From Streptomyces sp. CB01249 (GTDB lineage: Bacteria > Actinomycetota > Actinomycetes > Streptomycetales > Streptomycetaceae): 64,000 bases of DNA. A model generated the notes under the pieces. It saw only the letters and a program-made list of their open reading frames with translations, was not told where the DNA came from and did no database searches. The first letter of the stretch is position 1. Each line of letters starts with the position of its first letter. A program made the position numbers and the translations under genes. The stretch lies in the NCBI RefSeq assembly GCF_001905735.1, contig NZ_LISW01000006.1, positions 317,432 through 381,431 of the forward strand. Reading direction: 5' to 3'. This document shows positions 16,596-24,757 of this stretch, in pieces.

Positions 16596-16994
16596 TCAGC
16601 CCTCCTCGGTCAGCAGTGGATAGACACCGTTCTCGTCGTGCTCCTCCCGTCCGGTGACCGGCGGGTTGAAGACGCAGACACAGCGGAAATCGGTCTTGGG
16701 CCGCATCGTGTGGCGCTCGTGGCCGTTGAGCAGGTACATCGTCCCCGGCGTGATCCAGTGCTTCTCACCGGTCTCGTCGTCGGTCAGCTCGGCCTCGCCC
16801 TCGACACACAGGACCGCCTCGATGTGGTTCGCGTACCACATCGACGTCTCGGTACCCGCGTACATGATGGTTTCGTGGAGCGAGAAGCCGACCTTCTCCT
16901 CGGCGAGCACGATGCGCTTGCTCTCCCAGGTCCCGGAGGCGGCCTTGATGTGCCGGTCGGTGTTCTCGACGTCGGCGAACGATCGGACGATCAC
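16596..16994 (-). CDS. ectC: Ectoine synthase EctC
   Basis: A 132-residue cupin that cyclises N-gamma-acetyl-diaminobutyrate to ectoine. Family features: MIVRSFADVENTDRHIKA, the cupin metal-site stretch WYANHIEAVLCVEGEAEL, and YLLNGHERHTMRPKTDFRCVCVFNPPVTG. GTG start at 16994. It lies between ectB and ectD in the standard order; the 51-base gap to ectB carries only the ribosome-binding region. Confidence 0.97.
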   Translation of the reverse strand: MIVRSFADVENTDRHIKAASGTWESKRIVLAEEKVGFSLHETIMYAGTETSMWYANHIEAVLCVEGEAELTDDETGEKHWITPGTMYLLNGHERHTMRPKTDFRCVCVFNPPVTGREEHDENGVYPLLTEEG

Positions 16995-17045
16995 GGTGGT
17001 TCGATGCCTTTCTCTGTACGGAGGTGAGGGGTGCGGTCCGGACCG

Positions 17046-18308
17046 TCAGGCGGTCTCGCGGACGGCACGGGCCAGCGTGCGCAGGCCCTCGTCCAGCTCC
17101 TCGGGTGTGATGGTGAGCGGCGGCAGCAGCTTCACGACCTCGCTCTGCGGTCCGGAGGTCTCCAGGAGCAGCCCCAGCTGGAACGCGCGGGCGCAGACCG
17201 CGGAGGCGCGCGCCGGGTCGTCGAACTCCAGGCCCCAGACCAGGCCGCGGCCCCGGAAGCGGGCGCTGTCGTGCTCGCCGCAGATGGCCAGCATCGTCTG
17301 CTCGATCTGCTCGCCCCGGGCCAGCGTCTGCTTCTCCATCTGGCCGTCCGCCCAGTAGGCGTCCAGCGCGGCGGCGGCGGTGACGAACGCCGGGTTGTTG
17401 CCGCGGAAGGTGCCGTTGTGCTCGCCCGGCTCCCAGACGTCCAGCTCCGGCTTGAACAGGCAGAGCGACATGGGCAGTCCGTAGCCGCTGATGGACTTCG
17501 ACAGCGTCACGATGTCCGGCGTGATGCCGGCCTCCTCGAAGGAGAAGAAGCCGCCGGTACGGCCGCAGCCCATCTGGATGTCGTCGACGATCAGCAGCAT
17601 GTCCTGGCGGTGGCACAGGTCCTGGAGCGCGCGCAGCCACTCGGCGCGGGCGACGTTGATGCCGCCCTCGCCCTGGACCGTCTCCACGATCACGGCGGCC
17701 GGGTGGTTGAGCCCGGAGCCCTGGTCCTCCAGGAGCCGCTCGAACCAGAGGAAGTCGGGGACCTGGCCGTCGAAGTAGTTGTCGAACGGCATCGGCGTGC
17801 CGTGCACCAGCGGGATGCCGGCACCGGCCCGCTTGAACGCGTTGCCGGTCACGGCGAGCGAGCCGAGCGACATGCCGTGGAAGGCGTTGGTGAACGAGAC
17901 GACGGACTCGCGTCCCTTGACCTTGCGGGCGAGCTTCAGCGCCGCCTCGACGGCGTTGGTGCCCGTCGGGCCGGGGAACATCACCTTGTACGGCAGGTCG
18001 CGGGGGCGCAGCACGACGTTCTGGAAGGTGTCCAGGAAGGCGCGTTTGGCGGTGGTCGCCATGTCGAGGCCGTGCGTGATGCCGTCGCGTTCGATGTAGT
18101 CGATCAGCGCGCGCTTGAGCACGGGGTTGTTGTGGCCGTAGTTGAGCGAGCCCGCGCCGGCGAAGAAGTCCAGGTACGAGTGGCCGTCCTCGTCGGTCAG
18201 CCGGGCGCCCTGGGCGCGGTCGAACACGGCGGGCCAGCCGCGGCAGTAGCTCCGGACCTCGGACTCCAGGGTCTCGAAGACACTGAGGGCGGGCGGGGTG
18301 ATGGTCAC
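17046..18308 (-). CDS. ectB: Diaminobutyrate-2-oxoglutarate aminotransferase EctB
   Basis: A 420-residue class III PLP aminotransferase making L-2,4-diaminobutyrate from aspartate semialdehyde with glutamate as donor. The PLP Lys is at about residue 271 (TLSKSISGYGLPMS), and the cofactor-binding segments FFAGAGSLNYGHNNP, FPGPTGTNAVEAALK and VDDIQMGCGRTG are all present. GTG start at 18308 follows aggaga. First committed step of ectoine synthesis; the 76-base gap to ectA contains no clear terminator, consistent with one operon. Confidence 0.97.
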   Translation of the reverse strand: MTITPPALSVFETLESEVRSYCRGWPAVFDRAQGARLTDEDGHSYLDFFAGAGSLNYGHNNPVLKRALIDYIERDGITHGLDMATTAKRAFLDTFQNVVLRPRDLPYKVMFPGPTGTNAVEAALKLARKVKGRESVVSFTNAFHGMSLGSLAVTGNAFKRAGAGIPLVHGTPMPFDNYFDGQVPDFLWFERLLEDQGSGLNHPAAVIVETVQGEGGINVARAEWLRALQDLCHRQDMLLIVDDIQMGCGRTGGFFSFEEAGITPDIVTLSKSISGYGLPMSLCLFKPELDVWEPGEHNGTFRGNNPAFVTAAAALDAYWADGQMEKQTLARGEQIEQTMLAICGEHDSARFRGRGLVWGLEFDDPARASAVCARAFQLGLLLETSGPQSEVVKLLPPLTITPEELDEGLRTLARAVRETA

Positions 18309-18384
18309 AGCGGGTCTCCTGCGGGGCGTGAGGTGGTGTGACGGGCGGCGTTGAAGGATGCTGCGGCGGGTGGGAGTGCGGCGC

Positions 18385-18915
18385 TCAGGCGTGGAACGGG
18401 CCGATGCGGTACAGCACTTCCGGCAGATGGGTGCCTTCGGGGAACAGTCCGCCGTCGAAGAGCACCTCGCGCTCCAGGGCCACGTCGTGGCGCTGCGCGT
18501 AGGAGGTGAACAGGCGGTCCGACGCGGTGTTGTCGGGGGTGACGGTCGTCTCGACCGAGGCCAGGCCCTGTTCGGCGGCGACCCGGGCGGTCAGGGAGTC
18601 CAGCAGCTTCGCCGCCAGGCCCGTACCGCGGTGGCCGTGGTCGACGGCCACCTGCCAGACGACGAGCGTCTCGGGACGGTCCGGCCTGATGTATCCCGTC
18701 ACGAAGGCGACCGGGGCGCCGGTCTCGTCACGGGCGACCACGGAGGTCGCCGCGAAGTCACGACACCACAGCAGGTAGCTGTACGAGGAGTTGAGGTCCA
18801 GGACCTCGGAGTCGCGGGCGATGCGCCAGATCGCGGCCCCGTCCTCCACTCGCGGCGTGTCGATCGTAAGGAATTCGCTTCGGGCACTTGCAAAATCTGC
18901 TGGTGCGGCGGTCAT
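18385..18915 (-). CDS. ectA: Diaminobutyrate acetyltransferase EctA
   Basis: A 176-residue GNAT enzyme acetylating the gamma-amino group of diaminobutyrate. Hallmarks: LDLNSSYSYLLWCRDFAATS near residue 40, WQVAVDHGHRGTGLAAKLLD (acetyl-CoA loop), and ETTVTPDNTASDRLFTSYA. It is the first gene of ectABCD. The ATG at 18915 follows an A/T-rich leader with a poor Shine-Dalgarno; promoter elements are not unambiguous. Osmotic or thermal induction is expected from the pathway, not shown by the sequence. Confidence 0.96.
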   Translation of the reverse strand: MTAAPADFASARSEFLTIDTPRVEDGAAIWRIARDSEVLDLNSSYSYLLWCRDFAATSVVARDETGAPVAFVTGYIRPDRPETLVVWQVAVDHGHRGTGLAAKLLDSLTARVAAEQGLASVETTVTPDNTASDRLFTSYAQRHDVALEREVLFDGGLFPEGTHLPEVLYRIGPFHA

Positions 18916-19068
18916 GGCATTTGAATTTACCTAGCAAGTTTTTAAATTGCATCGAGGCAAAGGGTTGGGTGGGGCAGGCATCTGTGTTATCAGGCGGGTG
19001 CGCGCACCGGCGCGAAACGTCTTCGTTTTCTGTCGTTCTGTCCGGTATTTTTCGGGCAAATCTCCGAC

Positions 19069-19108
19069 TGTGTGGAGTCGGTCACAAGCCCATAACTCTC
19101 TCCACACA
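19069..19108. repeat. Inverted repeat in the ect promoter region
   Basis: tgtgtggag (19069-19077) and ctccacaca (19100-19108) form a perfect 9-bp inverted repeat with a 22-base spacer. It lies about 150 bases upstream of ectA. It may be a regulator site (two half-sites two helical turns apart) or a weak hairpin. Confidence 0.45.
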
Positions 19109-19176
19109 CAACCGAAACGAGTCCCGGGAACGGCTTGATAACTGGGGCGTTTAGCCCGGGGAGAAGCGGGCATAAG

Positions 19177-19216
19177 AATGCGGGGAGCTGTTCTGATTCA
19201 GACAGCTCCCCGCATT
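19177..19216 (-). terminator. Perfect 15-bp hairpin terminator
   Basis: aatgcggggagctgt / acagctccccgcatt, 15 perfect base pairs with a 10-base loop, located 18 bases after the stop of the minus-strand aminotransferase gene. A clear terminator that separates it from ectABCD. Confidence 0.8.
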
Positions 19217-19233
19217 GTTTATCGGATGCGCTT

Positions 19234-20340
19234 TTATGCGCTGGGCCAGGTTTCCGAAACGGCCTTCCGGGCAGCCTCCAGATCGACCTGCCGGCCGGCC
19301 CCGGCCAGCGCCGACCCCAGAGCCGCGAGCGAGGAGAGCACCGCGCCCCGCGTCGCATCCACCCCGTAGTGATTGACCCGGATCATCTCCTTGGCCAGCG
19401 CACCCCCGCCCGCGATCAGCGGCAGCGAGGGCTCGCCCGCGAGCGCCCGCGCGACGAGCTCGGACGCGTCCACGCCCTCCGGCGTGCGCAGCGTCGTCGC
19501 CACCGGCGCCGCGTCCCGGGCCTCGTGGACGTACGGGGTCAGGCCGCCGCCCAGCGCCACCGCACCGGCCCGGGTGGCCGCCGCGGCCGCCGCGTGACGG
19601 GCCATCACCGCGTCCAGCCCCTCCGCCTCGATCCGCTCCACGCACGCTTCCAGGGCCAGCATCTCCAGCTGGGCCGGGGCGTGCAGCAGCGCCTTGCGGC
19701 CGCCGTCGATCCAGCGCTCCTTCCAGTCGAGGAGCGACAGGTAGGACCGGCGCGGCGCCTGCGGGTTGGCCGCGATCCGCTCCCAGGCCCGCGCGCTCAC
19801 CGACACCGCCGAGACCCCGGCGGGCCCGCCCATCGCCTTCTGCGCCCCGATCACGCACAGGTCCACGCCCCAGGCGTCCGGCAGCAGCGGCTCGGCGCCC
19901 ACCGAGGCGACCGCGTCCAGCATGAACAGCGCGCCGTGCGCCCGCACCACCTCGCCGATCTCCGCGACCGGGTTGGTGTTCCCGGTCGCCGCCTCGGCGT
20001 GGACCAGCGAGACGAAGTCGATCTCCGGGTGTGCGGCCAGCGCCTCGGCGACCTGGTCCGCGGTGACGGCCGTGTGGAACGGCACCTCCAGGTCGACGAC
20101 CTCGGCCCCGCAGTCGCGCAGCCAGTTCCCGAAGGTCTGCCCGTACGGTCCGGTCACCACGTTCAGCGCCGTCGAACCGGGCCGGGCGCCGCCCCGGATG
20201 CAGCCCTCCAGCGGCAGCAGCGCCTCGCCCTGCATGATGACGACGTCCTGCTCGGTGGCCAGCAGACCGGCCACCCGCCGCTCGATCGCCGCGAAGTGCG
20301 CGGCGGTCAGCGGAGCGAGGTCGAGGAAGGGGTGCGTCAC
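19234..20340 (-). CDS. Class V aminotransferase (alanine/serine-glyoxylate type)
   Basis: A 368-residue PLP enzyme of the alanine/serine-glyoxylate aminotransferase subgroup. Visible features: VVIMQGEALLPLEGCIRG, GPYGQTFGNWLRDCGAEV, the cofactor Asp in FMLDAVASVGAEPLL, and the Schiff-base Lys in LCVIGAQKAMGGPAGVSAVS. GTG at 20340 (VTHPFLDL) was chosen with gaagagag upstream; the longer frame would extend into the divergent promoter. Substrate uncertain. It is upstream of ectABCD on the same strand but is separated by a terminator. Confidence 0.87.
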   Translation of the reverse strand: MTHPFLDLAPLTAAHFAAIERRVAGLLATEQDVVIMQGEALLPLEGCIRGGARPGSTALNVVTGPYGQTFGNWLRDCGAEVVDLEVPFHTAVTADQVAEALAAHPEIDFVSLVHAEAATGNTNPVAEIGEVVRAHGALFMLDAVASVGAEPLLPDAWGVDLCVIGAQKAMGGPAGVSAVSVSARAWERIAANPQAPRRSYLSLLDWKERWIDGGRKALLHAPAQLEMLALEACVERIEAEGLDAVMARHAAAAAATRAGAVALGGGLTPYVHEARDAAPVATTLRTPEGVDASELVARALAGEPSLPLIAGGGALAKEMIRVNHYGVDATRGAVLSSLAALGSALAGAGRQVDLEAARKAVSETWPSA

Positions 20341-20437
20341 GGCGGTGCTCTCTTCGGTTTCGGTCGGCGGGCTCCGGCCTGCTGACCGGGCGCCTCCGAG
20401 AGTACCCAGCACCGTCCGGACGGGCCGGGACAGGGCA

Positions 20438-20473
20438 TGTCGCACGCGGTGGGCCCCTCGTACAGTGCTGTGC
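20438..20473 (+). promoter_or_regulatory. Promoter of the amidohydrolase, probably leaderless
   Basis: A -10-like TACAGT (20461-20466) ends 7 bases before the ATG at 20474, so transcription would begin at or beside the start codon. No Shine-Dalgarno is present. The -35 region is poorly conserved. Confidence 0.45.
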
Positions 20474-21574
20474 ATGAGTGATCACGAGGCATCGCGGGTG
20501 CTGCATGTGAAGGGGCGGGTGCTCGTCGGACCCGAGGAGGTCAGGGACGAGCTCTGGGCGGTCGGCGGCCGGGTCACCTACGAGCGGCCGCCCGGCGCGG
20601 ACGACGCCGTCACCGTCACCGGCTGGGCCCTGCCCGGCCTGGTCGACGCCCACTGCCACGTCGGACTCGACCACCACGGCGCCGTGGACGCGGCGACCAG
20701 CGAGAAGCAGGCCCTGGACGACCGGGAGGCCGGGGCGCTGCTCCTGCGGGACGCGGGCTCGCCCGCCGACACCCGGTGGATCGACGACCGCGAGGACCTG
20801 CCGAAGATCATCCGGGCCGGCCGCCACATCGCCCGGCCCCGCCGCTACACCCGCAACTACGCCTGGGAGATCGAGCCGGACGAACTCGTCGCCTACGTCG
20901 CCCAGGAGGCGCGCCGGGGCGACGGCTGGGTGAAGCTCGTCGGCGACTGGATCGACCGCGAGGTGGGTGACCTGACGGCGCTCTGGCCGCGCGAGGCGGT
21001 GGAGGCGGCCATCGCGGAGGCGCACCGGCTGGGCGCCCGCGTCACCGCGCACTGCTTCGCGGAGGACTCGCTGCGGGACCTGGTCGAGGCCGGGATCGAC
21101 TGCGTCGAGCACGCCACGGGCCTCACCGAGGACACCATCCCGCTCTTCGCGGAGCGCGGCGTGGCGATCGTGCCGACGCTGGTCAACATCGCCACCTTCC
21201 CCTCGCTCGCGCAGAGCGGCGAGGCGAAGTTCCCGCGCTGGTCCGCCCATATGCGGCGCCTGCACGAACGCCGTTACGACACCGTGCGCGCCGCCTACGA
21301 CGCCGGGGTGCCGGTCTTCGTCGGCACCGACGCGGGCGGGGTCCTCGCGCACGGCCTGGTGGCCGACGAGGTCGCGGAGCTCGTCAAGGCGGGCATCCCG
21401 CCGCTGGCGGCGCTGTCCGCGACGACCTGGGGGGCGAGGGCCTGGCTCGGCAGGCCCGGCCTGGAGGAGGGGGCACCGGCCGACCTCGTGGTGTACGACG
21501 AGGACCCGCGGGCGGACGTGCGGGTGCTGGCCGGGCCGCGCCGGGTCGTCCTGAACGGGCGCGTGATCGGCTGA
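20474..21574 (+). CDS. Amidohydrolase-superfamily protein
   Basis: A 366-residue metal-dependent hydrolase. The HxH metal motif is in LPGLVDAHCHVGLDHHG, followed by further ligands in GARVTAHCF, CVEHATGLT and the Asp in FVGTDAGGVLAHG. The small beta domain flanks the barrel (LHVKGRVLVGPEE, then DLVVYDEDPRADVRVL). Similar proteins are imidazolonepropionase/prolidase-like; the substrate cannot be assigned. It is divergent from the aminotransferase gene and probably leaderless. A large inverted repeat follows the stop. Confidence 0.87.
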   Translation: MSDHEASRVLHVKGRVLVGPEEVRDELWAVGGRVTYERPPGADDAVTVTGWALPGLVDAHCHVGLDHHGAVDAATSEKQALDDREAGALLLRDAGSPADTRWIDDREDLPKIIRAGRHIARPRRYTRNYAWEIEPDELVAYVAQEARRGDGWVKLVGDWIDREVGDLTALWPREAVEAAIAEAHRLGARVTAHCFAEDSLRDLVEAGIDCVEHATGLTEDTIPLFAERGVAIVPTLVNIATFPSLAQSGEAKFPRWSAHMRRLHERRYDTVRAAYDAGVPVFVGTDAGGVLAHGLVADEVAELVKAGIPPLAALSATTWGARAWLGRPGLEEGAPADLVVYDEDPRADVRVLAGPRRVVLNGRVIG

Positions 21575-21602
21575 CGCACCGCGTTGACCGGCAGTGACCC
21601 GG

Positions 21603-21662
21603 GGGCGGCCCGCTCGTTGAACCTTTTCCGTGTACGCGGCACGGTCCTCGTGCGGGCCGCCC
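21603..21662 (+). terminator. Large inverted repeat after the amidohydrolase gene
   Basis: gggcggcccgc (21603-21613) and gcgggccgccc (21652-21662) form 11 perfect pairs around a 38-base loop that itself contains short complementary stretches. Its position after the stop suggests a terminator. Confidence 0.45.
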
Positions 21663-21762
21663 GCGCGCGGTCAGAAACGCCCCGGCGCTCAGTGAAACGG
21701 GTGAACGCGAGGAACGCACGTGCCGGAATATTCGAATACAGGCACGGAAACCCCCCTTTGGA

Positions 21763-21793
21763 GTGAACTGGCGTCAGGTGTCCGCCAGTTCAC
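21763..21793 (+). promoter_or_regulatory. Hairpin in the leader of the wall-protein gene
   Basis: gtgaactggcg / cgccagttcac, 11 perfect pairs with a 9-base loop, about 105 bases before the TTG start. It may be an operator dyad or an mRNA leader hairpin. The rest of the 324-base gap (21575-21898) holds the hairpin at 21603-21662 and an A/T-rich patch near 21727-21740; no gene was seen. Confidence 0.45.
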
Positions 21794-21898
21794 CCTCTGT
21801 GCGTAAAGATTCACGGAGTCGAGGCCACCGGTGCCCGCGATGTCCCCCATTGGACGGCGCACTGGTGGCTCCATGTCTCCTGTGGGGGTTCCACCATC

Positions 21899-22981
21899 TT
21901 GAACAGCAACACCTTCCGTCTCGCCGCCCTGGCGGTCGCCGCCGCCCCCGTCGCCGCCCTGGTCGCGGTCCCGGCCCACGCCGCCCCCGCGACCACCACG
22001 TCCGGCGGCGACGGGAAGGCGAGCGCGGTCGTGCTCCGTACCGCACTCGACGTCTCCCTCCTCAACAAGACGGTCGACGTGCCGTTGAAGGTCACCCTCA
22101 ACGAGGTGCAGGCGCCGCGCAGCGCCGAGCAGACCGCGCTCAGCGTGCGGCTCGACGGGGTGGACCGCGGAAAGCCGTTCAGCGTCCTCAAGGCCGATGT
22201 GGCCACCGCGAAGGCCACCGCCGACAAGCACCGCGCCGCCGGCTACAGCAATCTCGCCAATGCCCGGGTGAGCCTTCCCGGGCTCACGGCGTTCCCGCTG
22301 CTCAAGGTGGAGAAGGTCACCTCGAAGGCGGTCTGCGAGGCGGGCAGCCGGCCGGTCGCCGAGGCCAACGTGCTCGGGTCCGTCTCGGTGCTCGGCAAGC
22401 GCGTCACGCTCACGGCGGGCGGCACCACGCGGGTCGCGGTGCCGCAGGTCGGCGAGGTGACGCTCGACCTGTCGAAGACGGAGACCACTTCGCGCACGGC
22501 CGCCGCTGTGGCACTCCAGCTGAAGGTGTCGGTCAACCCGCTCAACCTGAACGTCGCGGACGTCAAGGGCGAGGTCACCCTCGCGGAGGCCACCTGCGAA
22601 ACCCCGAAGGGCCACGGCGGCCACACGGGCGGCGGCGACAGCGGGGGCGGCCACAACGGTGGCGGTGACAACGGGGGCAACGAGAACGGCGGCGGCGACA
22701 ACGGCGGGAACGACAACGGCGGCGCGACCGGGGGCGGTTCGACGGACGGCGGCTCCGGGAGCGGCGGCTCCACGGGCGGCGGCGACAAGGCCGGCTCGAC
22801 CGGGGGTGGCGGCGACGTGAAGACCCAGACGGGTACGGACCAGGCCCCGGCCGCCACGGACGGGGACCTGGCCGAGACGGGCAGCAGCTCCAGCACCCCG
22901 TACATCGCGGGCGGCGCGGCGCTGCTGCTGGCGGCCGGGGCGGGCGCCATGGTCCTGACCCGCCGCCGCGCCCGAGGCTGA
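21899..22981 (+). CDS. LAETG-anchored cell-wall protein (SCO1860-like)
   Basis: A 360-residue exported wall protein. The signal peptide is cleaved near AHA (residue 28). A conserved domain (about 35-238) is followed by a Gly/Asn/Asp/Ser-rich repetitive stalk (about 240-315), then the sortase signal LAETG, a hydrophobic helix and an RRRARG tail. Sortase would attach it to peptidoglycan, with the stalk lifting the domain outward. The TTG start at 21899 is the only sensible one: the nearest upstream ATG frame hits a stop, and ggggg lies before it. I recognise it as the SCO1860 family; molecular function unknown. Confidence 0.85.
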   Translation: MNSNTFRLAALAVAAAPVAALVAVPAHAAPATTTSGGDGKASAVVLRTALDVSLLNKTVDVPLKVTLNEVQAPRSAEQTALSVRLDGVDRGKPFSVLKADVATAKATADKHRAAGYSNLANARVSLPGLTAFPLLKVEKVTSKAVCEAGSRPVAEANVLGSVSVLGKRVTLTAGGTTRVAVPQVGEVTLDLSKTETTSRTAAAVALQLKVSVNPLNLNVADVKGEVTLAEATCETPKGHGGHTGGGDSGGGHNGGGDNGGNENGGGDNGGNDNGGATGGGSTDGGSGSGGSTGGGDKAGSTGGGGDVKTQTGTDQAPAATDGDLAETGSSSSTPYIAGGAALLLAAGAGAMVLTRRRARG

Positions 22982-23014
22982 CGGCCCGAGGGGAGGAACC
23001 CCGGGGGAGGGGAT

Positions 23015-23050
23015 GGTGAGCGGTGCTCCGAGGGGGGAGCACCGCTCACC
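23015..23050. terminator. Bidirectional hairpin terminator
   Basis: ggtgagcggtgctcc / ggagcaccgctcacc, 15 perfect pairs, 6-base loop, between the convergent wall-protein and cobC genes. It can end both transcripts. Confidence 0.7.
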
Positions 23051-23070
23051 TATGTGAGCAGTGTGCGCCA

Positions 23071-23146
23071 GACGGAGCGCCGCTCACCGGACGGAGCGTC
23101 GCTTATCAACCGGAGCGCCGCGCACCAACCGGAGCGCCCCGCTACC
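23071..23146. repeat. Four tandem 19-bp repeats at the 3' end of cobC
   Basis: Four consecutive 19-base units (starts 23071, 23090, 23109, 23128) share the core cggagcg plus a variable cgctcaccg-like tail. The array touches the cobC stop codon at 23142. The period is exact although the units have diverged. Its core is also related to the neighbouring hairpin arm. Confidence 0.6.
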
Positions 23147-24326
23147 GCCCCGCCACCGTCAGCGCCTGGAGCGCCAGGTCGAGCGCCTGGAGGAAGCGGT
23201 TGGTCGTCGTCCGGTCGCGTACCGCCAGCCGCAGCCAGCCGTCCCCGAGCCCAGGAAACGTATCTCCTCGCCGCGCCGCGAACCCCAGCATCCGCAGCCG
23301 CTCCCGTATCTCGGCGGCCCCGTCGAGGCGGATCAGCACGAACGGCCCCTCGGCCGGCTCGACCACCCGGACCTCGGAGAACTCCCGCAGCCCGGCGACC
23401 AGATGGGCCCGGTCCACCACGATCCGGTCCGCCGCCCCGGCGGCCTCCGCCAGCGCGCGCGGCTCCATGCACGCCTCCGCCGCCGCCAGCGCGGGCGACG
23501 ACACCGGCCACAGCGGCTGGGCCTCCGCCAGGGTGCGGATCGTCTCCGGGTCGGCCGCCACGTAACCGATGCGCAGACCGGCGAGCCCCCAGGTCTTGGT
23601 GAGGCTGCGCAGGACGACGAGCCCGGGGATGTCCGTACGCCCGATCAGGGCCTCGCGCTCGCCCGGCACCGCGTCCATGAACGCCTCGTCCACCACCAGG
23701 GTCCGGCCGGGACGCGCGAGGCGTTCGAGGACGGCGGCGGGATGGAGGACGGACGTCGGGTTGGTCGGGTTGCCGACGACCACCAGATCCGCGTCGTCGG
23801 GCACGTCCGCGGGGTCGAGCCGGAAGTCGTCCCCGGCCCGCAGCAGCACCCGCCCCACCTCGTGCCCGGCCGCGCGCAGCGCCGCCTCGGGCTCGGTGAA
23901 CTGAGGGTGCACCACGTACGGCCGCCGGGCGGGCAGCGCACGGGCGAGGAGGACGAAGGCCTCCGCCGCGCCCGCCGTCAACAGGACGCGTTCGGGGGGT
24001 AGTTCGTGGCGCGCGGCGACGGCCTCGCGGGCCTCGCGGCCGTCCGGATACGCGGCGAGCGTGCCCAGGGAGCCGGCTATGCGCTCCTTCAGCCAGGCCG
24101 GTGGGGTGCCGGCCCGTACGTTGACGGCGAGATCGGTCAGATCCCGGCCCCGTCCGCGTACTTCCGCGTCTCCGTGGTGACGCAGATCGTGGGTGCCCGC
24201 GCCTGTCGCGTCGGGACTCTCAGTGGGAGTGTGCATGACCGCCGTGGTGGGGGTGTGGTGGGGGGTGTGCGCCGTGGCCTGGGTGGACTCCGGCAGGATG
24301 ACTATGCGCCCCGCACCCTGTTTCAC
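23142..24326 (-). CDS. cobC: CobC-like PLP enzyme of cobalamin synthesis (Rv2231c type)
   Basis: A 394-residue class I/II PLP enzyme related to histidinol-phosphate aminotransferase and threonine-phosphate decarboxylase (CobD/CobC of B12 synthesis). Features: NVRAGTPPAWLKERI, the cofactor Asn in VVGNPTNPTSVLHP, VVDEAFMDAVPGE, and the Schiff-base Lys in RSLTKTWGLAGLRIGY. It probably makes the aminopropanol linker phosphate. GTG at 24326 overlaps the preceding stop (GTGA), supporting the long form; an in-frame ATG at 24236 gives 364 residues and is a fair alternative since the first 30 residues are low-complexity. Confidence 0.82.
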   Translation of the reverse strand: MKQGAGRIVILPESTQATAHTPHHTPTTAVMHTPTESPDATGAGTHDLRHHGDAEVRGRGRDLTDLAVNVRAGTPPAWLKERIAGSLGTLAAYPDGREAREAVAARHELPPERVLLTAGAAEAFVLLARALPARRPYVVHPQFTEPEAALRAAGHEVGRVLLRAGDDFRLDPADVPDDADLVVVGNPTNPTSVLHPAAVLERLARPGRTLVVDEAFMDAVPGEREALIGRTDIPGLVVLRSLTKTWGLAGLRIGYVAADPETIRTLAEAQPLWPVSSPALAAAEACMEPRALAEAAGAADRIVVDRAHLVAGLREFSEVRVVEPAEGPFVLIRLDGAAEIRERLRMLGFAARRGDTFPGLGDGWLRLAVRDRTTTNRFLQALDLALQALTVAGR

Positions 24327-24751
24327 GCAACGGTCCCGACCGGCCGACGCGCGACCGCGCAGGTGGCCATCGACGGGTGCCCGTCGCGAGGCCGTGACTT
24401 CCTTTTGGGTACGAGGAGTTGACCGCCGCCGACGAGGGCGGCGGCCTCGGCCACCGAGGGGGTGCCGAGGGCGGCGAGCGCCGCGCCGGAGGGGTGCGGG
24501 ACGGGGACCAGCGCGAGCACGTCCGCCGGGTACGCGTGGAGCGGCACCCCGAGCCGCGCGGCGGCGTCGAGCAGCCCCGGCTCCCGGGCCTTCGCCGTTA
24601 CGGTGACCAACGCGGCGAGCTCCGTGAGCCCCGCCTCCCGCAGCACCTCCAGGACCAGCCCGGTGACCTCGTCGGCGGAGACGCCCCGGGAGGCGCCGAC
24701 GCCGACGACGAGCGCGCCGAGATGCGCGGAGCGGGGTGCATCGGCTAGCAA
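24323..24751 (-). CDS. CobE/CbiG C-terminal-like cobalamin biosynthesis protein
   Basis: About 142 residues matching the CbiG C-terminal/CobE fold: LGALVVGVGASRGVSADEV at the start, LAALVTVTAKAREPGLLDAA, GVPLHAYPADVLALVPVPHPSG, and the signature SVAEAAALVGGGQLLVPKRKS. It acts around ring contraction in corrin synthesis. The start is uncertain: no ATG or GTG is in frame near the conserved N-terminus, so the TTG at 24751 is proposed, only 6 bases from the divergent ZIP start. Its stop overlaps the cobC GTG, so the two are coupled. Confidence 0.78.
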   Translation of the reverse strand: MLADAPRSAHLGALVVGVGASRGVSADEVTGLVLEVLREAGLTELAALVTVTAKAREPGLLDAAARLGVPLHAYPADVLALVPVPHPSGAALAALGTPSVAEAAALVGGGQLLVPKRKSRPRDGHPSMATCAVARRPVGTVA

Positions 24752-24757
24752 GAGGCC

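Larger units (their letters stand above)
18916..19233. promoter_or_regulatory. ectA upstream region
   Basis: A 318-base gap between ectA and the end of the next minus-strand gene. Nearest ectA is an unusually A/T-rich block of about 35 bases (18918-18952) with -10-like sequences. Further out is a 9-bp inverted repeat (19069-19108), then the strong hairpin at 19177-19216 that ends the upstream gene. It therefore must contain the ect promoter, but the exact element could not be fixed by eye. Confidence 0.5.

Noticed and set aside
23071..23146. CRISPR array
   Set aside because: The 19-bp units are directly adjacent with no spacers, they are diverged, and no cas gene is present.
24236..24326. 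A second cobalamin riboswitch upstream of cobE/cobC
   Set aside because: The region lacks the B12-box-type GCCACTG and the GCCAGGAGAC-like 3' part; the group seems to be controlled by another means.
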